DNA of 64,000 nt from contig NZ_CP061169.1 of the NCBI RefSeq assembly GCF_011751765.2, positions 930,001 through 994,000 on the forward strand, in the 5' to 3' direction. Position 1 is the stretch's first letter. Each line of letters starts with the position of its first letter. This stretch comes from Paramicrobacterium chengjingii. GTDB lineage: Bacteria; Actinomycetota; Actinomycetes; Actinomycetales; Microbacteriaceae. Both the position numbers and the translations under genes were made by a program. The notes beneath the pieces are model-generated. The model was not told the origin of the DNA. It saw nothing but the letters and a program-made list of their open reading frames with translations, and searched no databases. Below, piece by piece: positions 46,085-55,588 of this stretch.

Positions 46085-46951
46085 CTAACGGCGCCGCGCA
46101 AGGCCGTCCACCTGCTCGGCCAGCAGATTGAGCTCACCTAAGGCTGCGGGCGACGTGGTGCCAAGCGGTGCAGCAGCCGAGCTGCGCAGAAGCAATCGAA
46201 ATAGGGCAATGAGCACACCGTGGGGAAGCACGCGCAATGCGCCGAAGGCACGTGGCACAGGCCGCATCGGCAGCGCTTCGAGATTCTGCCTGATGAGCCG
46301 GACCATGTCGCGAAGTGAGGCTCGATTGCCGGCCAGGGCATTGGGGTCGCCCGCCGTGTGCACAGCGTGCGCAAGTGGCACCTCGAACGCGGCATGCGTT
46401 TTGAGCCAGGCATCCATGCGGGGCTCGGCTTTGCCAGTGAATCCCGCGGAGCGGAACATTCGCACAATTCGTTCTACTCGCGGAGTTGTTTGGCCGTCGA
46501 TTTCACCGATTGGCATATGGACGAGGCGTGTCAGCAGCGTTCTGCGTCCGTAGCGGACAATATCCCCGTCCATTGTGCCGCCTTGATTGCCGAAGCCTAG
46601 AAGAACTCGCTCCCGCCCGATCGCTTCGGCAAGCGGCTCGGGGCCGCCTGCCCAGTTCACAAGGAACAGCACGTCACCGTCGCTCTCGACAAGCTGCTCG
46701 AGCACGGAATCTACCTGGTGTGAGCGCACCAAAACGAGGATCAGATCGTACTTTCCGGCCGGACTCTCGACAGCGGAGACGGGAACCTGCCTGACTGACG
46801 TACTCTCGTTCTCGGCGAGAAGCACGCCCCGCTTTCGCAGAGATGCCAGTCGATCGCCCCGGGCGAGAAGAGAGACATCGTGCCCGGCGTCATGGAGACG
46901 GGCAGCGTACAAGCTCCCGAGCACGCCGGCGCCATAGACGAGAATTTTCAT
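46085..46951 (-). CDS. Ketopantoate reductase (PanE/ApbA)-like protein
   Basis: A 288-residue protein with an N-terminal NADP loop YGAGVLGSLYAARL (5-18) and the ApbA layout (LLARGDR, then DLILVLVRSHQVDSVL, then GFGNQGG). The C-terminal helical domain has LKTHAAFEVPLAHAV where true PanE has its catalytic Lys/Asn region. With a TetR gene behind it and no pantothenate genes around, it is more likely a regulated dehydrogenase of unknown substrate than the pantothenate enzyme. Confidence 0.85.
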   Translation of the reverse strand: MKILVYGAGVLGSLYAARLHDAGHDVSLLARGDRLASLRKRGVLLAENESTSVRQVPVSAVESPAGKYDLILVLVRSHQVDSVLEQLVESDGDVLFLVNWAGGPEPLAEAIGRERVLLGFGNQGGTMDGDIVRYGRRTLLTRLVHMPIGEIDGQTTPRVERIVRMFRSAGFTGKAEPRMDAWLKTHAAFEVPLAHAVHTAGDPNALAGNRASLRDMVRLIRQNLEALPMRPVPRAFGALRVLPHGVLIALFRLLLRSSAAAPLGTTSPAALGELNLLAEQVDGLARRR

Positions 46952-47023
46952 TGCAGGCTCGCTTCGTGCGTCGGAGCGGGCTGCACGTTCAGGATGGCCA
47001 CGGGGCTCCTCTGGGTCGTTAAG

Positions 47024-47076
47024 CGGAACACATTGTTCCGGTACGACTTTACATCAAGCGGAACCGATCATTCCAG
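47024..47076. promoter_or_regulatory. Tandem TetR-type operators before the ketopantoate-reductase-like operon
   Basis: Site 1 CGGAACA-CAT-TGTTCCG (47024-47040) is a perfect 17-bp dyad. Site 2 CGGAACCGATCATTCCAG (47059-47076) is a weaker copy. Both stand in an AAGCGGAAC context, about 35 bp apart. They lie 73-125 bp upstream of the reductase ATG. Confidence 0.6.
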
Positions 47077-47081
47077 TTAGA

Positions 47082-48296
47082 TTACGACACAAGATCGCCG
47101 AGGGCGACATCCTCATCCGTCAGGCGGCCAGGAGCGACATAGTGCCCGATCACCGCGCGCAGATCGTCGTTGACGTCCCAGGTGTTGACGTTCATCGCCG
47201 CGGTGACGCGGCCGTCGTTCGACCAGAAGGCGATGAACTCACCTGATCCGAGGTGGCCGCGAACGTGCACGTCGTCGTCAGAGCTGCCGTGCCCGACATA
47301 CTCCATGCCAAAGTCGAACTGGTCTGTGAAGAAGTATGGCTGCCAGTCGTATACCGCGCCTGAACCGAGAATTGTCTGAGCTGCAAGCTGCCCCTGGCGC
47401 ATCGCGTTGTCCCAGTGCTCGACCCGCAGCGGGGCGCCCGTCACGGTGTTCTGTGCGAGAGCGATGTCACCGACTGCGAGTACCGCGGGGTGAGATGTGC
47501 GCAGGTGCTCATCGACGATGACGCCGTTGTCGACGGCAAGACCAGCGGATGCCGCGAGCTCGGTGTTCGGTGCCGCACCGACGCCGATCACGACGGCATC
47601 CGCGTCGAAATGGCCTGCCGAGCTGTCGACCCCTGTCACACGCCCGTTATCGCCCTTGAGCGCTGTGACGCTGACGTTTGTGCGCAGGTCGACGCCGTTG
47701 TCAGTGTGCAGGTCGTACATGTAGGCCGCGAGTGTGTCGCCCAGCACACGCTGCAGGGGGAGTGGCGCGTATTCGAGCACCGTGACGTCGGTTCCCGCGA
47801 GCTTCGCCGCTGCCGCCACTTCGAGCCCGATCCATCCGGCACCAATGATGACGAGCTTCTTTCCATCGCCGAAGTGCGCCTTGATGGCCGGCGTGTCTGG
47901 CATGCGCCGCATCGTGTGAACGCCGTCGAGGTCAGAACCATCGAGCGGCAGCATCCGTGGGCTCGAACCTGTCGCGAGAACGACGTGCTCGTACCCGATG
48001 ATGTCGCCGTTCTCGAGGCTCACCGTCGATTCGCTGAGGTTCAGTGCGTTGGCAGCCATGCCGAAGCGTGTGGTCACCGATTTCTTCTCATACCAATCGG
48101 CATCGTGTACGTAGAGACTCGATGCGTCGTCCGTGCCCAGCAGAACCTCCTTCGAGAGCCCAGGCCGCTCGTAGGGGCGCTCGGGCTCGTCGCCGATGAG
48201 CGTGATGGGGTCGGCGTAGCCGCCCTCGCGCAGCCCTTCAGCTACCTTTGCTCCGGCGAGGCCGGCCCCGACAATAACGGTTCCTTGAGTACTCAT
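47082..48296 (-). CDS. FAD/NAD(P)-dependent oxidoreductase (ferredoxin-reductase type)
   Basis: A 404-residue flavoprotein. FAD loop VIVGAGLAGAKVAEGLREGG (7-26), NAD loop VIIGAGWIGLEVAAAA and the FAD ribityl motif VLAVGDIAL are present. The C-terminal EHWDNAMRQGQLAAQTILG is typical of the rubredoxin/putidaredoxin-reductase group, which passes NAD(P)H electrons to a ferredoxin or rubredoxin. No such partner or P450 is encoded nearby. folE lies 45 bp upstream in the same direction and may be co-transcribed. Confidence 0.92.
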   Translation of the reverse strand: MSTQGTVIVGAGLAGAKVAEGLREGGYADPITLIGDEPERPYERPGLSKEVLLGTDDASSLYVHDADWYEKKSVTTRFGMAANALNLSESTVSLENGDIIGYEHVVLATGSSPRMLPLDGSDLDGVHTMRRMPDTPAIKAHFGDGKKLVIIGAGWIGLEVAAAAKLAGTDVTVLEYAPLPLQRVLGDTLAAYMYDLHTDNGVDLRTNVSVTALKGDNGRVTGVDSSAGHFDADAVVIGVGAAPNTELAASAGLAVDNGVIVDEHLRTSHPAVLAVGDIALAQNTVTGAPLRVEHWDNAMRQGQLAAQTILGSGAVYDWQPYFFTDQFDFGMEYVGHGSSDDDVHVRGHLGSGEFIAFWSNDGRVTAAMNVNTWDVNDDLRAVIGHYVAPGRLTDEDVALGDLVS

Positions 48297-48341
48297 GACT
48301 GCTCCTCTTTCTCGACGATCGACAATCTCTGGCGGTTCGGC

Positions 48342-48926
48342 TCAGCTCACTGATGAGAGAAACTCGGAGCGTGCTGCGCTCTCGCGCAGGTCGCCCGTGA
48401 AGGCTGAGGTTCGCGTGCGGGCGCCGCCGGCGCGCACGCCACGAAGTGACATGCACGTGTGCTCCGCCTCGATCACCACACCGACGCCGCGTGCCATGAG
48501 AGCGGCATTGAGATGATCGGCGATCTGCTGCGTGAGGTTCTCTTGCGTCTGGGGCCCGCGCGCGTACATCTCGACGGTGCGTGCTAGCTTCGACAGCCCG
48601 ACGAGCCGGTCGCCGGGCAGATACCCCACATGGGCCACGCCCGTGAAGGGAAGAAAGTGGTGCTCGCACAGAGACTGCACGGGGATGGCCGCGACGAGCA
48701 CGAGCTCCGAATACCCCTCGTCGTTGTCGAACGTCGTCATCTCGAAAGGATCGCTCGACATCATCTCGAGGTACGCCTTGGCCATGCGCATGGCGCTTTC
48801 GTGTCGCGCCGGCCCACTCAGATCTACACCGAGAGCCTCAAGAAAGCCTCGCGCATGATGCGCCGCTCGATCGACATCGGGAAGTGTCTGCTTCACGGTG
48901 GTGGTCATCGAATGCGTGAGGGTCAT
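48342..48926 (-). CDS. folE: GTP cyclohydrolase I
   Basis: A 194-residue enzyme. Zinc and catalytic residues are visible in SLCEHHFLPF (Cys, His pair) and EAEHTCMSLRGVR (His, Cys). GYLPGDRLVGLSKLAR and TQENLTQQIA are the remaining family motifs. It makes dihydroneopterin triphosphate for folate or pterin synthesis. Other folate genes are absent here, so this may be a second, regulated copy. It is divergent from a cysteine-rich regulator gene, with a dyad between them. Confidence 0.93.
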   Translation of the reverse strand: MTLTHSMTTTVKQTLPDVDRAAHHARGFLEALGVDLSGPARHESAMRMAKAYLEMMSSDPFEMTTFDNDEGYSELVLVAAIPVQSLCEHHFLPFTGVAHVGYLPGDRLVGLSKLARTVEMYARGPQTQENLTQQIADHLNAALMARGVGVVIEAEHTCMSLRGVRAGGARTRTSAFTGDLRESAARSEFLSSVS

Positions 48927-48938
48927 GGCGAATCTGCT

Positions 48939-48968
48939 TTCTAACGGATAGTATTGCTTACGTTAGAA
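48939..48968. promoter_or_regulatory. Dyad in the folE/regulator divergent promoter
   Basis: TTCTAACG (48939-48946) and CGTTAGAA (48961-48968) form a perfect 8-bp inverted repeat with 14 bases between. It begins 13 bp before the folE ATG and is a likely site of the divergent regulator. Confidence 0.6.
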
Positions 48969-49019
48969 CGTTGCGGCGAGAAGGTCAAGGATGGCGGTGC
49001 CGTGGTGAAAGAGGAGACG

Positions 49020-49718
49020 ATGTTGAACGCTGCGCGGCAGACAGGCAGCTTCGCCGCGGTGAGCGTGCTCGCCGACGAGACGAGACGTTCCCTTTACCTG
49101 TATGTCTGCGCTCAGCCGCATCCGGTTTCACGCGATCAGGCGGCGGATGCCGCTCAGGTGCCGGTGCATACGGCGAAGTTTCATCTCGACAAGCTTGAGG
49201 CGGCTGGGCTGCTGCTCGCCTCGTATGCTCGCACGAGCGGCAAATCAGGGCCGGGAGCGGGGCGCAGCGCCAAGCTGTATGAGCGCTCCGACGTCGAGCT
49301 CGACATCTCGCTGCCCGCTCGCGAGTACGTGCTCGCTGGCGAACTGATGGCGCAGGCTATCGCACGGTCGTCACGAAACGGGGACGACATTGCGCGGGCG
49401 CTACGCGATGTGGCACGCGAGAAGGGCGTGAGCCTTGCGGCGAACCGCGAGAACACGGGGACGGATGCCGCCACGGCGTTCGGTATCGCCGTGTCGACGC
49501 TGCGTGACCTGGGCTACGAGCCGCGCGTCGAGGGCGACCGTGTCGTGATGGCCAATTGTCCGTTCCATCGGCTGGCCGGAGCTCACACGAAGCTGGTGTG
49601 CGGCATGAACCACGACATGCTGAGCGCTTTCACCGACAGCGTCGCCCCTGGCGTGCTTCAGGCCAACCTCGATCCAGCGCCGGGGCGCTGCTGCGTCACC
49701 CTCTGCGCCACGGACTGA
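49020..49718 (+). CDS. Winged-helix regulator with C-terminal cysteine cluster (SufR/ArsR-like)
   Basis: A 232-residue protein from the ATG at 49020, preceded by GAGGAG; an in-frame GTG lies upstream. The N-terminal HTH (LADETRRSLYLYV, then VPVHTAKFHLDKLEAAGLL) is ArsR/DeoR-like. The C-terminus has NCPFHRLAGAHTKLVCGMNH and ends GRCCVTLCATD, a cysteine pattern like iron-sulfur-sensing SufR repressors. Redox or iron sensing is therefore plausible. Targets are probably folE and the flavoprotein gene on the other side of the dyad. Confidence 0.85.
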   Translation: MLNAARQTGSFAAVSVLADETRRSLYLYVCAQPHPVSRDQAADAAQVPVHTAKFHLDKLEAAGLLLASYARTSGKSGPGAGRSAKLYERSDVELDISLPAREYVLAGELMAQAIARSSRNGDDIARALRDVAREKGVSLAANRENTGTDAATAFGIAVSTLRDLGYEPRVEGDRVVMANCPFHRLAGAHTKLVCGMNHDMLSAFTDSVAPGVLQANLDPAPGRCCVTLCATD

Positions 49719-49745
49719 ATCTGCGAACACCGTAGAGTAAATCTC

Positions 49746-51668
49746 ATGCCCGCGGAACCACTCACACTTCCCCACACATCATCCGACTGGAACCCCTTCA
49801 TCGCCGACGGCGCCGATTCTGCCCTCGATGCCGCACGCGACGTCGTTGCGCTTCTCACAGACGGCACGTCGCGCACACCCCTCGCCGTGCTCGAACTGTG
49901 GAATGACGCGGACGCTCGTGTAGCGACAGCATCCGGGTTCACCTCACTCTTCGCCGAAGTACACCCCGACGCGAGCGTGCGCGAGCTCGCTGAGGTGAAA
50001 ACCCAGGAGATCACCGCCTTTCTCACCGAGCGCGGGCAGAATCGCGAGCTGTACAACGTTTTCGCTGTGCTCGATGCCTCCGAGCTCGACGCCGAGGCCG
50101 CCCGTCTGCTCAATCACGTGTTGCGGGACTTTACACGCAGCGGCGTCGACCGCGACGACGCAACGCGCGCCCGGCTCACCGAGATCAGCGAGCGTTCGAC
50201 GATTGTCGCGCAGGAGTTCTCACGAAACATCCGCGACGATGTGCGCACGCTGCGGCTCCGCCCCGAACAGCTTGACGGCCTGCCCGACGATTACCGTGAC
50301 GAGCACGGCGTCGGTGATGACGGACTCGTCGCCATCACCACGGATTACCCCGACACCGTTCCCTTTCTCACCTTCGCCACCGATCGCGAGGCGCGGCACG
50401 CGGTGTCACGGCAATTCAACAATCGGGCGTGGCCGGCAAATGATCAGCTGCTGCACGAGCTTCTCGACCTTCGCGCCGAGCAGGCGACGCTGCTGGGGTA
50501 CGACTCGTGGCCTGATTTCGACACCGAGGTGAAGATGATCGGCTCGGGCGACGCGATCGGTGAGTTCATCGAGCGCATCTCAGACCTGGCCGGCGAGAGC
50601 GGCAGAGCCGAGGTCCAGACGCTGCTGAAGCGCGCACAGCAGGACGACCCGACCATCACAGCGATCACCGTGGGCGACGGCGCCTACTACACCGAGCTGG
50701 TTCGGCGCGAGCAGTTCGGCGTCGATGCGGGGGCCGTGCGCCGTTTCTTCGACTTCGACCGCGTACGCGCCGGCCTTCTCGAGGTGACGGGGCGATTGTT
50801 CGGCATCAGCTATCGTGAGCGCCCCGACGTGCCGCGCTGGTCTGACGACGTCACCTGTTACGACGTTCTTCGTGGAGACGAACGCATCGGGCGCATCTAT
50901 CTCGACCTGCATCCCCGCGAGGGAAAATACAAGCACGCGGCGCAGTTCGACCTCGCCACAGGGGTGAGCGGTATGCAACTGCCCGAAGGAACCCTCGTGT
51001 GCAACTTCCCGCGCGGGCTCATGGAGCACTCGCAGGTGGTCACCCTGTTTCACGAGTTCGGCCACCTTGTGCACCACGTTCTGGGCGGCAACCAGCGCTG
51101 GGTGCGATTCTCGGGCGTCGCAACGGAGTGGGACTTCGTCGAGGCGCCGTCGCAGATGCTCGAAGAGTGGGCGTGGGATGCCGACATTCTGCGTTCCTTC
51201 GCTGTCGACGCCGACGGTGTGCCGATTCCCGCCGACCTCGTGGCGCGGATGCGTACGGCAGAAGACTTCGGCCGGGCGCAGCGCGTGCGAACCCAGATGC
51301 ACTACGCAGCGGTTTCCTACCGCCTGCACCGTGAGCGGCCAGTCGATCACGATGCGGCGGTCGCGGAGCTTGCCCGACGCTACTCGCTCATTACACCGTT
51401 GTCCGACACGCACTTCCAAGCGGCGTTCGGCCATCTTGAGGGGTACGGTTCTGGGTACTACACCTACATGTGGAGCCTGGTGATTGCGAAAGACCTGTTT
51501 TCTGCCTTCGATCCGCAGAACCTGTTTGACGCGGAGGTGGCGGCGCGCTATCGCGATGAGATTCTTGCGCGCGGCGGGTCCGCTGACGCAGCCGACCTCG
51601 TCGCAGCGTTCCTCGGCCGGCCGTACTCATTCGACGCCTTCGGACGCTGGCTCGAGGGCGATAACTGA
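49746..51668 (+). CDS. M3-family zinc metallopeptidase (oligopeptidase)
   Basis: A 640-residue peptidase. The zinc site HEFGHLVHHVLGG is near residue 435, and the third ligand Glu sits in WDFVEAPSQMLEEW about 25 residues on. No signal peptide, so it is a cytosolic oligopeptidase of the thimet/Dcp type that trims short peptides. Start MPAEPLTLPHTSSDW fits the family. Ends with YSFDAFGRWLEGDN. Confidence 0.94.
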   Translation: MPAEPLTLPHTSSDWNPFIADGADSALDAARDVVALLTDGTSRTPLAVLELWNDADARVATASGFTSLFAEVHPDASVRELAEVKTQEITAFLTERGQNRELYNVFAVLDASELDAEAARLLNHVLRDFTRSGVDRDDATRARLTEISERSTIVAQEFSRNIRDDVRTLRLRPEQLDGLPDDYRDEHGVGDDGLVAITTDYPDTVPFLTFATDREARHAVSRQFNNRAWPANDQLLHELLDLRAEQATLLGYDSWPDFDTEVKMIGSGDAIGEFIERISDLAGESGRAEVQTLLKRAQQDDPTITAITVGDGAYYTELVRREQFGVDAGAVRRFFDFDRVRAGLLEVTGRLFGISYRERPDVPRWSDDVTCYDVLRGDERIGRIYLDLHPREGKYKHAAQFDLATGVSGMQLPEGTLVCNFPRGLMEHSQVVTLFHEFGHLVHHVLGGNQRWVRFSGVATEWDFVEAPSQMLEEWAWDADILRSFAVDADGVPIPADLVARMRTAEDFGRAQRVRTQMHYAAVSYRLHRERPVDHDAAVAELARRYSLITPLSDTHFQAAFGHLEGYGSGYYTYMWSLVIAKDLFSAFDPQNLFDAEVAARYRDEILARGGSADAADLVAAFLGRPYSFDAFGRWLEGDN

Positions 51669-51767
51669 ACACACGGTCATCCTTGCGGCTGAATTGCGAC
51701 AGCATCCGGTGGGCCGCACGGATGACAATCACGTTTTCGTCAGGCGTGCTCGGCTACGGTGAGGCAC

Positions 51768-52421
51768 ATGCTGATCGCCGCTTCCGACTCCACGCTCTCG
51801 GGAGTTGCCGCCTGGGCCGTCTCCCTCATGGAGACCCTCGGCGGCGTCGGAGCGGGAATCGCCATCGCGCTTGAGAACCTGTTTCCGCCCTTGCCGAGTG
51901 AGATCATTCTGCCGCTCGCCGGCTTCACGGCAAGCCAGGGAAACATGGGGCTTGCCGAGGCAATCATCTGGACGACGATCGGCTCGCTTGTCGGCGCATT
52001 CGCCCTCTACGGCCTTGGCGCATGGCTGGGTCGCGAGAGGCTGATCAAGATCGCCGACTGGATGCCGCTGGTCAAGGTGTCTGAGGTGGAGAGCGCCGAG
52101 AAGTGGTTCGGGAAGCACGGCAAGAAGGCGATCTTCTTTGGCCGCATGCTGCCGATCTTTCGCAGTCTCATCTCGATTCCGGCGGGCGTCGAACGCATGA
52201 GCATCGTCTGGTTCGGAGCGCTAACTCTCGCGGGCAGTCTCATCTGGAACACCGTGTTCATTCTCGCCGGGTTCTATCTTGGCGAGAATTGGCACATCGT
52301 CGAGGAGTACGCCGACATTCTGAAGTACATCGTCATCGCGGGAGTCGTGATCGCCCTCGCCGTGTGGATCGTCTACCGCGTGCGTGCTGCGCGGCGGGAA
52401 GGAACGGGCACCGACGGATGA
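51768..52421 (+). CDS. DedA-family membrane protein
   Basis: A 217-residue protein from the ATG at 51768; a GTG lies three codons upstream. TACGGT at the proper distance suggests a leaderless message. Family motifs are ENLFPPLPSEIILPLAGF and GRMLPIFRSLISIPAGVERM with the conserved Arg. Four or five helices are predicted, the last at about 180-203. DedA proteins recycle undecaprenyl-phosphate or flip lipids, which would suit the glycan genes downstream. Confidence 0.92.
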   Translation: MLIAASDSTLSGVAAWAVSLMETLGGVGAGIAIALENLFPPLPSEIILPLAGFTASQGNMGLAEAIIWTTIGSLVGAFALYGLGAWLGRERLIKIADWMPLVKVSEVESAEKWFGKHGKKAIFFGRMLPIFRSLISIPAGVERMSIVWFGALTLAGSLIWNTVFILAGFYLGENWHIVEEYADILKYIVIAGVVIALAVWIVYRVRAARREGTGTDG

Positions 52422-52513
52422 CGCTGCCGGGTCGTGTGCTACCTGTGTGATCGCGCAAAACGTGCTGCTCAGCGTGCCGTAGGCGAGAATTTCCAGCCAG
52501 CGCCCGTAGCATT

Positions 52514-53029
52514 ATGCGCATGCCACACCACGATTCCGAGCGCCCGCTTGTCGGCGTCGTCATGGGAAGCGATTCTGACTGGCGCGTCATGAGTGACGCG
52601 AGCCAGGTGCTCAGCGACTTCGCCATCGACCACGAGGTTGAAGTCGTCAGTGCACATCGCACGCCCGAGAAGATGATTGCCTACGGCAAGGATGCTGCAT
52701 CCCGCGGACTCAAGGTGATCATTGCGGGCGCTGGCGGCGCCGCCCATCTGCCCGGAATGCTGGCCGCCGTCACGACGCTTCCGGTCGTGGGCGTTCCCGT
52801 GCCGCTCGCCACCCTCGACGGGCTGGACTCGCTGTTGTCGATCGTGCAGATGCCCGCGGGAGTCCCCGTCGCCACCGTTTCGATCGGCGGCGCCAAGAAC
52901 GCCGGGTTGATCGCCGCGAAGATACTCGGCACGTCAGATGCTCAGCTGCAGAGCAAACTCGAAGAATACGCCAACGATCTCGCCGCTCAGGTCGAGGTCA
53001 AGAACGAGAATCTCAAAAACTCTCTATGA
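52514..53029 (+). CDS. purE: N5-carboxyaminoimidazole ribonucleotide mutase
   Basis: A 171-residue Pur[15 protein letters not shown] (13-26), [11 protein letters not shown] and [16 protein letters not shown] are the class I PurE signatures; the His of SAHR is catalytic. It converts N5-CAIR from PurK into CAIR. Its stop overlaps the LCP gene start (ATGA), so the two are coupled. Confidence 0.95.
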   Translation: MRMPHHDSERPLVGVVMGSDSDWRVMSDASQVLSDFAIDHEVEVVSAHRTPEKMIAYGKDAASRGLKVIIAGAGGAAHLPGMLAAVTTLPVVGVPVPLATLDGLDSLLSIVQMPAGVPVATVSIGGAKNAGLIAAKILGTSDAQLQSKLEEYANDLAAQVEVKNENLKNSL

Positions 53030-54384
53030 GCTCACTGGTCGCAAATCCGATCAGGTACCCGGATACCGCGTCGTCGCCGATGATGACGCGGCGCGCGTGG
53101 TGGCTTCTCATTCTGGGGTTTCTCATTCCCGGTTCGGCTCAAGTTCTGGCGGGCAACCGCAAACTCGGGCGTTTCGGCCTTGGCGCGACTCTCGGCATGT
53201 GGGCCGCGGCGATCATCGCCGTGTTGCTTTACTCGTTCTTGCGCACGCCGTTCATCAGCGTCGTGACACAGGGTTGGTTTCTGCTGGTCGTGCAGGCGTT
53301 CCTTCTTGCCTATGGTGTGCTCTGGCTCGTACTCACCCTCAACACGTTCCGGTTGCTCAAGATCATCAAAGCGGCTCCAGGGGCTCGCTTTTGGATCGCC
53401 ATCGCAACGGTGATTTTCCTCGTGCTTTCGGTTGGTGGCGCCGGTGGCGCTGCATACTACGCAGGCATCGCGCGGGGAGCGCTCGGTTCCATCTTCGGCA
53501 ATTCCGCGCCGGTGGCCCCGGTTGACGGCCGCTACAACATTCTGCTGCTGGGGGGCGACGCGGGCGAGGACCGCGAGGGACTGCGGCCCGACAGCATCTC
53601 CGTTGTCAGCATCGATGCGAATACGGGCGCTGCGACCATTATTGGGCTGCCCCGAGATCTGCTCCATGTTCCGTTCTCAGACGGCCCATTCCACGACGCG
53701 TACCCCGATGGATATCAGAATTGCGACGTGAGCGCGTGCAAGCTCAACTCCGTGTATACGGAAGCCCAGCTGCGGCATCCTGACTGGTACCCGGATGCTG
53801 AAGGCAAAGGAAGCTCCCCAGGCATCGAGGCAACACGCGACGCCGCTGAGGGAATCACAGGACTGACCGTGCAGTTCTACGTTTTGATCGATATGGCCGG
53901 GTTCTCGCAGATGATCGACGCGCTTGGCGGTGTCGAAATCGACGTGAAGGAGCGTCTTCCCATCGGGGGAGATGAGCACCTCAATAACGTTGACGAGTGG
54001 ATCGAAGTGGGAAAACAGAAGCTCGACGGGTACCACGCCGAGTGGTACGCGCGGTCGCGCCATTCCACGAGCGATTGGGATCGCATGCGCCGCCAGCACG
54101 AGCTTCAGGAGGCGATCTTGCACCAGTTCACGCCGGGAAACGTGCTCACAAAATTCCAGGCCATCGCCGATGCGGGCAGCCAGGTCGTCAAGACTGACGT
54201 TCCGCAGTCGATGCTCGGCTATTTCAGCGACCTCGCGTTGAAGACACGTGAGCACGAGATCACCAACCTCGAGCTCTCACCGCCGACAGTTCCCGATCAG
54301 GACAATCCCAATTTCGAGCACATACGCGAGCTCGTCATTGACGCCGTTGCCCCACCGGAGACCACGTCGAGCGACGGCCCGTAG
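53026..54384 (+). CDS. LytR-CpsA-Psr (LCP) family glycopolymer ligase
   Basis: A 452-residue protein. Three hydrophobic segments (about 23-45, 53-75 and 84-105) and a fourth near 125-145 anchor it. The extracellular LCP domain starts near 165 with [20 protein letters not shown], then [13 protein letters not shown] with the catalytic Arg, and later [21 protein letters not shown] enzymes transfer teichoic-acid-like or arabinogalactan-type glycans from a lipid carrier to peptidoglycan. Coupled to purE, as in many relatives. Confidence 0.93.
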   Translation: MSSLVANPIRYPDTASSPMMTRRAWWLLILGFLIPGSAQVLAGNRKLGRFGLGATLGMWAAAIIAVLLYSFLRTPFISVVTQGWFLLVVQAFLLAYGVLWLVLTLNTFRLLKIIKAAPGARFWIAIATVIFLVLSVGGAGGAAYYAGIARGALGSIFGNSAPVAPVDGRYNILLLGGDAGEDREGLRPDSISVVSIDANTGAATIIGLPRDLLHVPFSDGPFHDAYPDGYQNCDVSACKLNSVYTEAQLRHPDWYPDAEGKGSSPGIEATRDAAEGITGLTVQFYVLIDMAGFSQMIDALGGVEIDVKERLPIGGDEHLNNVDEWIEVGKQKLDGYHAEWYARSRHSTSDWDRMRRQHELQEAILHQFTPGNVLTKFQAIADAGSQVVKTDVPQSMLGYFSDLALKTREHEITNLELSPPTVPDQDNPNFEHIRELVIDAVAPPETTSSDGP

Positions 54385-54389
54385 CGGCG

Positions 54390-55574
54390 TCAGCCGACCG
54401 AGCACGATTCCGTTGAGACGGGAGACGTGAACGACTCAGCCTGTGCCAGCACGGGGGAGAGTTCCTCCATCGACAGAGCGAAGCCCACATTCGATTGGTT
54501 CTCGGCCTTGGCGAAGATCATGCCGATCACCGCGCCGTCGGCATCGAGGAGTGGGCCTCCGGAATTGCCGTGCTGAACGTTCGCCGCCAAGGTCGTGACG
54601 GATCGAGTGACGCCGGGCTCACCGTAGATGCTGCTGACGCTCATGTCGCCAGTGCTGACAACGGCTGCACTTCGCGATGCGAACGGTCCTCCAAAGGGGT
54701 AACCCTGGAAGAACACAGTGGCCCCGTTCTCTGGAGTCGCGTTGAACGGAAGCGCATCAGCGGCGAGCCCGTTCACATCAAGCACGGCAATATCGGCGTC
54801 CGCATCGAAATAGACAACGGATGCCCCACGCGGCAGTTCGCCTGGCGGTTCCACAACGACGTCAGATGCACCCGCGACGACGTGCGCATTTGTCATCACG
54901 AGGCCGTCGCCGATGACGAAGCCGCTGCCAGCGCTCCGGGTTCCGCAGGTCGGCGCGTTTGCTGTAATGCGGGTGACCGATTCGGCAGCGGTGCGAAGTG
55001 CGGGTGTCTGCGTGTCGGCATCGGGGACAGTGACACTGTCGGGCACACCTGCCGCATCGAGGATCGAAGGAATGCCATCGGTGACGACAAGGCCGCGAAA
55101 CTGCGAGATAGCCCCGAGAACCGGTGACGGAGTGATGTCGTTCAGCGTCTTCATCAGGGTTGACGATGCCATCGCCTGCGTCAGGGTAGGAATACCGAGT
55201 GCACTCGTGCTCATTCCGAGGGTCATCACCACCAGTAGTGCGACAAGGCCGCTGACGATCGAGCCGAGGAATCGATCAACGATTCCCAGTTTGATCGTGC
55301 GGACGGGGCCGGCGATGAGCTTGCCGAGCCACGACCCGAGGCTGATGCCGAGTCCGACGACAATGATGCCGCAGGCGAGGGCGGCCGCGACGTTCCAGCC
55401 CGCCGCAGGAATGGCGCCCGAGACGATCGGCATGACGAGAAGGGCGACGACGCCACCCGCGATCATTCCTGCGATGGCACCAATCGTGTGAAGGAGTCCG
55501 CGGTTCCACCCGCCGATGAGCGCAACAATCAGAATGACGACGAACAGAACGTCGATGACGATGCCGGTGATCAT
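54390..55574 (-). CDS. marP: MarP-type membrane serine protease (CvpA domain plus trypsin-like domain)
   Basis: A 394-residue protein. Four helices in residues 1-125 form the CvpA/colicin-V-production domain. The extracytoplasmic trypsin-like domain from about 200 has the triad in TNAHVVAG (His), ADADIAVLDV (Asp) and HGNSGGPLL (Ser), with paired cysteines TCGTRSAG and STESCSVG. Mycobacterial MarP is needed for acid and oxidative tolerance and activates a peptidoglycan hydrolase. Only five bases separate it from the convergent LCP gene. Confidence 0.92.
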   Translation of the reverse strand: MITGIVIDVLFVVILIVALIGGWNRGLLHTIGAIAGMIAGGVVALLVMPIVSGAIPAAGWNVAAALACGIIVVGLGISLGSWLGKLIAGPVRTIKLGIVDRFLGSIVSGLVALLVVMTLGMSTSALGIPTLTQAMASSTLMKTLNDITPSPVLGAISQFRGLVVTDGIPSILDAAGVPDSVTVPDADTQTPALRTAAESVTRITANAPTCGTRSAGSGFVIGDGLVMTNAHVVAGASDVVVEPPGELPRGASVVYFDADADIAVLDVNGLAADALPFNATPENGATVFFQGYPFGGPFASRSAAVVSTGDMSVSSIYGEPGVTRSVTTLAANVQHGNSGGPLLDADGAVIGMIFAKAENQSNVGFALSMEELSPVLAQAESFTSPVSTESCSVG

Positions 55575-55588
55575 TCGCTCACCTGCTC

